NCBI GenBank assembly: GCA_903813345.2
Contig: CAIIXF020000011.1
Coordinates: forward strand, 11,878,842-11,942,841
Reading direction: 5' to 3'
DNA: 64,000 nt
From: Owenia fusiformis
Taxonomy: Eukaryota > Annelida > Polychaeta > Sabellida > Oweniidae
Shown: in pieces, positions 47,001 to 59,000 of the stretch
Position numbering within the stretch: the first letter of the stretch is position 1
Layout: each line of letters starts with the position of its first letter
Translations under genes and position numbers: made by a program
Notes under the pieces: generated by a model
The model's input: only the letters and a program-made list of their open reading frames with translations
Database searches by the model: none
Told to the model about the DNA's origin: nothing

Positions 47001-50000
47001 ACAGTCTGACAGACTACCAAAATAACTCAGTTGTTAGATTTACACTAGAGCCCTAAGACGTCTTGAGTAAAACGTTTTAGCGTTAAACGTTTTACAAATG
47101 TAATGTAAATCAAGATTTTCTCAAGGGCTCTCGGCTAAGAGCGCTTAGCTAAAACGTTTTAGGACCCTAGTCATAGCCAAGATGTCGTAGCGTTAAAACG
47201 TTTTACAAGCGAGTGTAAATCCATCGGTTTTAGCTAAGAGCTCTTAGCCCTGTTTTTGCATTGCGCTGAACAAAAAATTTGAAACTCTCTGTTTACATGT
47301 GTCACATGGTCCTTTCTTTTCTCTTATCCCTTGTTCCCAATATCATCCCAAAAATATCGAGAAGAACTAATTTGCCTGGCGATCTATCATAACCCAAATA
47401 TAAATCTTCCTGCTCTCTTTCATACTTTTAACAATGCTGTCTTTAGGACATATTTTTGTGAAACCGATGCATTCTTTAGCACAAAGTATAGAAGCGGGAA
47501 AGGAATAGCTATATTGACTGAACCGTCCTTCAACCAGTACTGAACTGCTTTTTTCATTTTACATTGTATACCTTAACATATCTCTAAGACATTTTAGAAA
47601 AACAGGTGTAAACTCAATCATATTTCGTACTAAGACGTCTTGAAAATGGTGGTGTAAACTCAACATACTTTTTCTAAAACGTTTTAGCCAAGACATCTTA
47701 GAATGTCACGTGTAGTGTAAATACTAAATAGGGCTGGTATGAAATTGGTTTTAACTTTTCCAAAGGTCTCGAAAAATACTTTAACCCTAATGAATTTTAA
47801 AATTATTGCCACATATAGTAATTCAGTTTCTTTGAGATAAAACAGCATAAAACTTTTCAGTGTTGCAGACAAGTACCAAACATTACTCCAGGACAATCAG
47901 CTAAAACTTGAGCGATTGAAGAATGCCAAAAAAGATGCAGAGCTTGGGACAGATATTGTGTATAATTTAGGTAGAATATACATGTATTTCAGTGGAAATT
48001 TTAATAAATCATTTGATACACTATATATTTTGCAACGTATGCCTCAAAGATTTAAAAATATGAGGGTCGTATGAAAAGTTTTGAGCCTAACCATGAAGTT
48101 CATGCAAGTGGTGCTGCAGTGTTTGGAGCTCAGTTTTGTAGAAGGTTTTGTCTTGGTAGTCGAATCAGTCAGTTACAGTAGATATGACGTCATTGTGACT
48201 GTCAAAATGCTTCCCAACTAAATGCTGATGATGGAAGAATGGCGGAGCTATATCAGGATAGTACGATGGGTTGGGAATGAGTTTAAAGCCAGTCAAGACC
48301 TGTTGCCATGGCAACCACCGACTTGTGGGTTGGAGCATTGTCTTAATGGAACAAGACACATTTTGTTATTTTTGCTGGATGTTTTTTTCTTGATAGCTTT
48401 CCGTAACTGCCTCAAAAGATTAGAATAACACTCTCCGTTGATGGTTTGCCCTTTTCTAAATAATCCACCAACACAGTACCATTTGCATCTCAGAAAACTG
48501 AGGCCATCACCTTCTCAGCAGAGGAAACCACCCAGGCATTTTAGGAGGTGGAGAGGAAGAGTGTTTCCATTGCATTGATTGTTTTTTGGATCAAATTGGT
48601 AGACCCAACATTCATCAATAGTCAGAAATCACTCCATGAAATCATCTGGCTCTGCTTCAAAAATCTCTAAATTCTCTTGACATGTCCAACAAAGTGTGTT
48701 TCTTATTAGGAGTCAAAAGGTGTGGAACCCACATGGCTGAAACCTTTGTCAATCCAAGTGCATTAGTCAGATTATGGTAGACTCTCTCCTGGGAGATGCC
48801 AACAGTCTCAGCTATGTAACAAACAGTCTATCATCTGCCATTCCATCACCATTTGGTGCAAATGATTAATGTTTCTGTGGCGGCAGCTGTTCATGGCTGT
48901 CCATGCCTCAGGTCATCTTCAATGCACTCTCTACCCCTTTTGAATTCAGCTGCCCACCATTTCACTGTGGCAAAAGATGGAGCATTATCACTTAATGTTC
49001 CAACCATATCAGTCTGAATCTGTGATGGAGTTAACAGTTTTCAAAATCAGATACTTGATTATGGCACGATATTCGACTTTGTCCATTTTCAGATATTTTC
49101 ATAACTGTCAACTTTCAAAGTCCTGTCTCTGCAGTAAAACACACTGCAATGGAATATAAAATTAGTCATGAGTCATCAAAAGGACTGAAATAAATGTATG
49201 TCAAGTTTCACTGATCTTGCATTATTGCTTCATACTTAGGCTCATAACTTTTCATACGACCCTCGTATCTCCTTCAGAATTTTAAAATAATCAATATTTG
49301 CTATAAAATGTATGACCCCTTTAAGACCCTTATGTATTGAAAACAGGACATCAAGTTAACCAATTGTTTCTATTTCCAGCAAATGATTGTGCCAAGAATG
49401 GCAAGTTACGCTGCATTGAATCTGGAGAGTGCATTCATTTACTCCAGGTATTTCATCGGACAATAATGTCATCAAATTTAAACATATATCTTTACATTTC
49501 TTACCAGCTGGGTTTATTAAAGTGTATAGATCAGAATAATGTTTGTATTTCCTGACAATAGATTTATTTTGAATATCTCTGTTCATTGTACTTCAGGGCT
49601 GTGATGGGGTGGTTGACTGTTTAGATGGCTCGGATGAAGAAAATACAACATGTGGTGAGTACATATCAATTTGGGCTGTTATGATTTCAAAACAAGAGTG
49701 GAGTTATCAAGATTAGGTCACATTGGGAACTCAAGGTCATGCAGTTTAGTTTATTTATCTACTTATCATTGTAAATTCACAAGTCAGAAATATAACGAAG
49801 ATAGCAGTTTTACAAAGTCAATTCAATGACAGGCATCACACTTAAAGGGACAAAGTGCGTAAATGAAGTCTGACTTTTGATCTTCATAGTATTTCCAATG
49901 GATTAATAAGTACCCGATCTTTCATTTGACACCAAAAACAGCTCAAACAGACCACATCAGAGTTGACACTAAATCAAGAAAAAATATTTTTGATCTATCA

Positions 50001-53000
50001 ATTTATATATGTCAAGTTTTTAGCAATGCCATAGAAAGATAGCATTGTTGTTAGCATTAATTATCAATTCATTTTTGATAGGATTTTCAACCATGCGCCA
50101 TATTTTACTCCAGAGTTAATTAAAAGCATACACTTTGTGAAAAGTGCTAATTTACTTCTTTTGATCTCTGAACTTCAAATGCTGTTTTCTATGCGAGTAA
50201 TTTTTTTCACTTCAGTATTGACCCAAATGAAAGTTTTTATCATATTTGATTGACTGTGTGAGTGATATGTCTCAAATGATATTTTGTCCTTTTTCTTTCA
50301 AAACCAGAACAACGACACGCCAAAGCGTTTTATTAGACAATGTGCCATGCTTAAAGTATTCACATATCAAATATGAACAAAATCGCTCTACTACTTTTCG
50401 AGTTATAGTAAAATACGTTAAAATGGCGGCCATTTTTCAAAATTGTTTTCAAAATGGCCGCCTTCTACCAAAAGTGTCATAGGACAGTGTACCATGCTTA
50501 TAGTATTCACATACCAAATATGAACAAAATCGCTCCACTACTTTTCAAGTTATAGTAAAATACGTTAAAACGGCGGCCATTTTTCAAAATGGCCGCCTTC
50601 TACCAAAAGTGTCTTTAGACAGTGTGCAATGCTTATAGTATTCACATACCAAATATGAACAAAAACGCTCCACTACTTTTTGAGTTACAGCAAAAATCGT
50701 AAAATGACGAGTAAAGGCCGCCATTTTTCAAGATGGCTGCCATGTGCTTCTTTAATATCTACATTTGTAGCATTATTAATGTCCTTTATAATTTTTTTAC
50801 ATTTAAAACATATTGCTATTACAGTTTTACATATTGCACCTAAATTACTGTAAAATCGTCACTAAAATGGCCGCCATTTTGAAAATCGGCTCTTGAGCAG
50901 AACTTCTACTGCCATAGGGTATATGTGTACAAAATATGAACAAAATCGGGCCAACGGTATTTGAGTTATTGCCCGGACGGACGGACAGACGGACGGACGG
51001 ACGTACGTACGGACGGACGGACGTACGGACGGACGGACGGAGGCGTTCCCTATATCCCTCCGAACTTCGTTCGATGGGATAAATAGGCGCATTGCCAGTT
51101 TAACCAATATAATATTGTATATGGACACATCAGCACCATAGTCAAGCTGAAAAAAAAACTGAAAAAAGCTGAAAATCAAGAAATCAAAACCATTCAGTTT
51201 TTCGGTATTTATCTGATATTATACAAATAGTGACTGCCATTGAGGGCAATAGTGTAAATTATTTCCCCGAGGGAATATCCTCTACAATGTACTATTCCCG
51301 AAGCCGCAGGCTGAGGGAATAGTACATTGTAGAGGATATTCCCAAGGGGAAATCATTTACACTATTGCTCGAAATTAGGCAGTCATTATTTGTTTTATTA
51401 TATACCCTATACTGACTCTTGTCCCGTTTCCTCTGCGAAGGCCAAAAAGGCTTAGAAAGCCCCCTCCCCGGGTCCATTGTTAGTATTATAAGCTGTGACG
51501 TCATCAGATGCTCAACAGAAATTTTTGCCTCTGAGACTCTCACTTGACAAATTCAATCGCGTTTAACACGCGGAATAGATTATCATAACACTTGAAATTA
51601 CACAGACGTATTGAGCTTAGGGAACTTTATACACGTTGCTTATATTGTATCGTTCACGCACGTCTGTCATGGTGAACGGAGTTGATTTGTGTTTGTGCTC
51701 ATCCTCCATTTTTCTGTTTTTCGTCTGCTCAGTGATGATGCGCAGACGTTTCCAAGGGTAATAGAAGTTGCAATCGTGACGTCAGCGGGCAATAGTTCAA
51801 ATGTATATTCCCGCTGACGTCACATTTGAGGGAATATAACTTTCCGAGGGAAATAGTAAATCTATTTCGGAACACGTGACTAGGTATTGACCAATCAGGA
51901 TTAGTGTTACATATTGGGTATATAATAAAAAATGTTAATTTATTTAACACTTATCATCCCATTCCCATCGTTAAATATTTAATTGTAACTGTGATGAGAT
52001 GAGGACACATGCGAGAATAAAAAAGGAAAAGAAACCAGAAAATCCATACTCTCACGTCTTGACTGTCAGTCATTTTTATCTTCGCTTATATCAATATGTT
52101 AATATGTTAATATGGTCACAAGTGTCTTGGCGGAAAGCCTGAAAAATATGTACAAGTACACGTGGGGAAAGCTGACCCAGCTACATACAACCTAGCACCG
52201 AGAAAAATCCGCTAATACCATCTATCAACCAGGACCGTAGCCAGGGGGCATTCGCAGGGTTCCGACACTCGTGGTATAATCAGGTCTTTCATTTTCGACT
52301 TTCACGGGTGATTTCAATGATATGCAATGTATGACAGTAAAACAAATGTGATATATTTGTATCTTTAAATCTACTGGAGTAAAGACAGCTATGGTTCTTA
52401 CTTAGTCTATTTAAGCTGTAAAGCATCATTCAAATATTTAGAAGTTGAATTTAGCGATTGGATAGTAAACATTGCATTAAGTACTCATTATTTTGCAAAC
52501 ATGAGTGCCTGGAACAATGACTATATCAGTTAGACACAATTCTTTTGTTTGTCTATTTCTCATATTGAGAAATTCAAGATATAAACAGGAGTCTATTAAC
52601 TAACCCTTTACATTTTTAGACATCTTCAGGTCTTTGTTCGGCGCTAGGCTGTATGTAGCTGGGTCGGTATTCCCCGCGTGAAGTACTGTACTTATGAATG
52701 AAAATTTTGTCAACAAATTGTTATCACATTCACATCAACCAATAGAGACGCGTTCTTTTAAAATGACTAATTGCCTGATTATTTAAAAGCCAATGAGAGA
52801 ATACCCCATTCTGATGATGTTTTCAACATGATGATTTCCTCATATTTAGAATAACAGAGATTCCCCGTGAAATCGCCAGATAAATGTTGTAATGTTGAAA
52901 TGAGCATGGTCTTGATAGTTTTAAGGTATGGTGAGTGGTTAAAAAAAGTGAGTTCAAAAAACGATGCAATTATTTTTCTACATTCAAGTTGAATACCAGT

Positions 53001-56000
53001 ACGCTTGTGTTGTATCGTGACCAATTGCTCAATCCCTCGAGCAATTTCGAGACCCATAAATTGTATAATTGAACATTTTGAAAGACTTGTTGACTAAACT
53101 AAATATTTTGTTTATTGTAATTTTTAGTGAATCCTTTGAAACCTGGTGGAAAGTATCAAGCTATACTTCCAAAAACTCAGACCTGTTTCCCAGATGCTGC
53201 ATCTTTTGTTAGGATTATTGTAATCATCAACAGTATAGTGACCAGTGAACATCTTCCCCAGTATATTGTTGGCACTATCTCTGGGGATTATTCATTCACT
53301 GACAAAGAGGGGAGGTAACATAACTTTCTTTCTCTGACCCAAGTTAGCCACGAGGTGAAACTAGAAACAACCTACTGGCACCTATGTTATTGTATTCTAG
53401 GTTTATAAAATATGTTATAAATTGGTAACATTTATTGGTTTAATACCAGAGTAACATCTTCTTTGAAGTACTGTTTCACTGTTTTTCAGACAGATTACTG
53501 GTGCTGTACCAGCAACATATACCTACCACATAGCCTCAGGTGAAGCGAGGGTGAAATATATGAATGATCGCTATAAATTTACGGGGCATGCATTTTTGCC
53601 TTATTTCCTTGGTTCAACACCAATCAGCGGTGCCTATTACCATGGGCATGATTTAAAGGAGGTTTGCTCAGATGCAGTTTGGTACCGTGTTGCTTAATTC
53701 ATCATAAGCCAATGCGGGATTAGTTAAATGCACATGTGGACAATGCATACTAATCTGAACCAAACCTTTAATTGACTTAAACACTGATTCAAGAAAAATA
53801 AAGTTATCCAGCCAGCACTCTTAAAATCAGATATTGTAATGATGGCAACAAAAAGCTTTACTTCAAATTATTTTGCAAACTATCAAATGTAAAATGTGAA
53901 ACGAATTACTGCTGAATAAAACACAATTGATACCAGAACCACAACAAACTGAATACAAATATTTTATAAATATGCGTTCATGCAGTTAGTCTAGATCTCT
54001 GATCTATGAGGTTGTATAAAAATGCATCATTGACATCTTGTTCTAGTATAGCTCCCTTCCTCATAATGGAGTGTATTATTAGTATAGTATACATACAACT
54101 GTAATAAACTTGTACAAATATGTACAAATAAATGATTTGATGATAGATGGTTAAATGATTTAGAGATTCTTAGTATTACCATCATGTACCAATGAATAAA
54201 CAGAGCCTATATATAGTGCCACCTATTGGCTAGATGTCATTCCTACATGAGCAGTTTCAGTGAAGTAATGTGAAATATTTAATGCTTATTTTCACAAACC
54301 AGGCAACAATTGTTTTAAATATGATAAAAATGAAACTCATAATAAAGAGCCAGCTTATGCTAACTAGTACACCAGAGAGTTGATTACTAGAGTGATACTA
54401 ACTTGATAAAAGGCATGTGCTGGCTTGAACTGTCTGTGGTTCTAGCCAGGATAAAGATACCAGCTCCTGTCAGATTAATACGGGGAGCTGTTTCTACCTT
54501 AAGATATCAAGTTACATTATCCTACCACATGTATATGCCCTATGGTGTCTGTGTGAGATATGTAACTTAAATGAAAATGAAAAATAATTACCTTTAACTT
54601 GGCTACAGAACGGACTTGAATGGTTTGCATTAGCAGCTTCTCAATAGACAGTTGGTTACTCTGAAACAAGGACACAAGAATGGTTTCATAAATAGCTAGG
54701 CAGAAAAGTTTCCTTGCAAATAGACATTCTTTCAAAACTGTATAAAAACTTTTGCAAAGCGTGAAAGTAATTTAAGCACATGACTCAATGCATTGTGGAT
54801 GTTTTAATGCACTCATGAGTTGTTTCCTAGACTTTCAATTCAAGCTGAGCACTCTACAAAGGGCTGGAAACAACACATTAGAGGGATTATATCATCCACA
54901 ATATATTCCCTCCTGGGCTTAGATCATTTAACAAGCCATCATTAGAACTTAAAAATACATGTAATTCATCCTCATAGAGTACTATAAAAATCTCAGAATC
55001 TGAAAATGAGGACACAATCAACACAATATGAAGATCAAACTCTGGGAAAACATCAACCAATATGTAATCAAGGGAATCGTAAAAGTCAATTAAATAACAC
55101 AGTCACTAATTTTGATCACTCACCATAATTGACTATTCACTAGTAATAAAATAAAAAATAAAATGCAATTCTACACATTAAAATCTTAGCTTGTATTTTC
55201 GAATGCAACTTTCAGATTCCTACTATTTTATGACCAACTCAAGTCAATCTGTATATTAAATGAGTAAACCATAGAATAATAAGTTAGTCTGGTAGCCAGC
55301 AGCCAGAACTTGCATTCAAGAATTCAAGTTTTGATACATGAACAAAATCTTTAAGTTATAAACTGAATTATACCTTAATTGCTCTTCCCACTTTGCTGGT
55401 ATCCTCTTTGCTAAGTTCAGGGGTATGTGTCACTTGTAAAGGCTTGGCAGGATTCAGGTCATTAATATGTACAGATACTTTGTAATCTGAAATATATTTT
55501 CATTTAAGGTGTTTAAGTTCATGTCAATTCTTTTTCAAGTTTTTTGTTTTGTATCGCTTTTTTAAATGTAATAATTGATTTAATATTATATTACAGAACA
55601 GAAATGCACTTTTTCCAATATAGGTAATTGCCCACCATTTTGAGCAGCCATTTGTCCAAAATTATTCTATGAGAATAAAAACCCTCATAGTCCTCTCTTC
55701 AATTAAACAAGGCATCAACATGCAAAAGGCCACTACCTGCCATTTGTTACAGATGCTGGATGCCAAACACTGACCGCTAAGCACCAACTGCCGAACACAT
55801 GCCACAAAAATGTTGAGACCATAACAATATGTCACCACTAAAAACAAATGAAAAGGTCTTACATTTCTGGGTATCAGTGTCTGTAGTGGGGATCTCTCTT
55901 AGCTTGACAGGGTCTCTCCAGTATGACAGAACCAAACATTTCCCTGCCATGTAGTCTTCAACTCTCACATGGTCCCCTAGGCGCTCAACTATCAACCTCT

Positions 56001-59000
56001 GTGCCTGGAAATAGGAAAGCAATCATGTTAGACCGAGATAAAGCACTTCTGGGTCGAGTTCTTCATTCACTTGAACAATTGTTATAATTGCACGGCAACC
56101 CTTAATAAAAATGCTTCAACTCCTCAACCGCCACACCCCTACTGTAAATGGTCTTGCTCTAGAGGCTGACACAAAGGTTGTTGGAAATTATAGAGATCAT
56201 GTAGCCCTTGGCACCTACCTGTGAATGGAGTACTTCTAATTGTAGAGACTGGCAGAATGAGTGGAGGCAATTATAGAGATCATGTAGAGGTTTATCATTG
56301 CATAGCAGTCGAGACTGAACAAGCTGATGTATGTAGTTAACCTGTTAAAAAACAAAGCACTAGCGATTACCTCATACAGTACTTGATTGATCTTGAGTTT
56401 AAAACATTCAGTTGTACAAAACATTTTGAAATGTTGCCTGCTTTGGGCCTTAATAATTCAAGAACATATTCTAAGATAGGAATACACAAATGACCTTTTC
56501 CTACATGCAATTTTTTTACATGCGGCCTTTTTCTACATACAATCTTTTTCTACATGTAACCTTTTTCAACATAACTTTTCTGAGAAGTCAATCTGAATCA
56601 ATGATAAGAATCATATTACAATAGAAATATAGCATTTACCTGAAGGGAGTGCACCAGAGCTTTACCATCTGAAAACAAAAACAGAAAAATGTGCACTATG
56701 ATGACATCTTTATTTGCATTATTTCACTATACAGGGAGTGGCTTTTATGTCTTTCTGACTTGAGCTTGCCATTCTTTATTGAACTATTAGATGTCTGCAC
56801 TTTATTGGGGTCTTGGAGTAGGGAGTAGGTAACATTAAGTGGCATTTTGCAGACACAGACAGCACCAGTAGGTATATCATTTTAGTAGCTTTAAATCTTA
56901 TACAAGTCATGTCCTCCAAAGAATCAACAAGGAAACGTAGACAGGCATTCCAAAGAAATTTGAGAATACCAAAAACATGGACAAATAATACTTCAATGGA
57001 AAATGCAGTAACATGCAAAATGTCACCACCTACCATTTGTTACAGATGCCAATGGCTGAACACAGAATGCCAAATGAAAAATGCTAGATACTGTGCACAA
57101 AAAAATGAGAGAATGTGAAATCTGCCTGATCTGTAAGGGAAACATTTAAGATGAGTGATCTAGACCTATGCACTCACCTCCAGTCTCCTGGTCTAGCACC
57201 AGTATATCAATGTCTAGTAGTCTCCATGGTATTGTTGAACTGTCCCCCATCAAAGTCAGTGATGCTTCAAACTCATGTTGGACAATGAATGTTACCCTTC
57301 CATTTTCTAAAACAAAAACAATCCAGATTGTTATTAGTTAAATCTAAGAGATTGGTGAAAAACAAATGCAGTTGAAATAACTATATTTTAATTATTCATT
57401 GTTAGAAGTGGGTGGCAATCCGAGTTGAAACTGCACGAAGATCCAGATAAACTGTTTGAAACAATCATATCTAGTAAAAGCTCTCATGTTAACTTACACT
57501 TAGCCAAATTTGAGTATTAGAAAATATTTTTTTCATGAAAACATGGTAAAACGACACTGATATTTTGTTATTACTTCTAGTTATACTTATAACATGTTAA
57601 ACTGATGTAAAGTATTTTTTTTACATATGTAGTATGTAGTTGTATTTGTTGAATTCATGAACTCACCTATTTTCAGTTGGTTAAACTGCTCTGGCATATC
57701 TGTCGTGACCAATCTATGCTGTATGATCTGATTTAGCCTCAGTAGAGTCTCTCGTTTCTCTTTTGGTGTGATTCCATCAGGTGGCACAATCTTATCCTAA
57801 AAGCAACACAATAGTTGAAAGTCTACATACATGTAATTATATAAACACATTTTAATAACTTGATTTTCATCAAAGTCCTACTTGACAAATATAACTGATA
57901 AAAGACAACAAAATGTTCTTACCAACTCAAGTCTTGTAGCTAAAGTTCTTTTTCATGCATTTTCAAAATTCAACAAATGAATTTGGCGGCTGGTTGTTTT
58001 ATTATTAAGCAGATCAGTAATAAATGTTGTTAATGTGCCATTTTGGTTGAACTTAACATACAAGTATAACACAGAATACATGGAGGTGCCCCCCCCCCCC
58101 ATAACCAATAAAAATAGAACCATGAGATGGAAGAAGAAAATAGCTTTTTATTTGAAGCTTCTAGCCCAATTTTGAAGGAAGTTGCATCAATTTTTGTGAA
58201 ATTCGAAACAAATCTTATTTTTGGCTTGTTTATGCCACAATTTGCACTCCCTGACTGAAAATCGAATTTTTTGACTGAAAGCTGGCTGAAATTTTGTCTA
58301 AATTGTAGAAACACACTTACTCTGATGCAATTTGGCAGCCTCGGGTATGATCCAGTGGTCAACACATCAATAGCACATGGAAGCGAGAAGTTGGGTAGAC
58401 GGGCATGGACCAATGTTTCACGCGCCATCTTGGCTAACATGTCTGCCGTCTCAACAAAAAACATTGCTTGGCGATCCAAAAAATCAGAGATGACCTATAA
58501 AAAATTGTATTTTTTGTTTTTTGACATCATTATATAAATTTCCTCAACCTTAGGCTCTCATAATTACAGAGGTACAATAATCTGATAGCTTGGAGTATTT
58601 TTTACTTGAAAATATTGGTCTGTTAGGAATGTCAGTGCAGACCACCTTACAAATGTTTTAAATAATTTGTGCTCGGAATAGATTAAGAGAAAACAGTCAT
58701 ATTTTTATCTACTTACACCACATTTATCAACTTTTCCTGCCATACTTGCCCATTTTACTAAGGCAAGAAGTCGAATAAACAATTGACGCGTCCTCCCAGC
58801 GAACTGCACAATCTCAATCTTCCTTTCCATGTCTGTTTTACGAGGAAGCCTACAATTCAAGATATTGCTATCACTTAGCAAGCTTTTGTCATGAACAATG
58901 AGCAATCAATATATTTTTGTTTTGAATACAAAAATATGAAAAATTCCTATTTTGTGAACTTCCCACCCACTTTTGAGTCGTAAGTAAAATTACATGCAAA

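Noticed and set aside
47331-47543. 70-codon ORF in linker intron 1 as an extra linker exon
   Set aside because: It lies within a 685-bp inverted-repeat element, and the linker reading frame is complete and in phase without it.
50862-51179. Minus-strand ORF with repeated SVRPSVRP
   Set aside because: Product of the GGAC tetranucleotide array, not a protein repeat.
58030-58320. Continuation of the minus-strand frame beyond MED14 exon 3
   Set aside because: A GTAAGT donor at the exon 3 boundary (58320) and the conserved sequence resuming in exon 4 show this is intron read-through.
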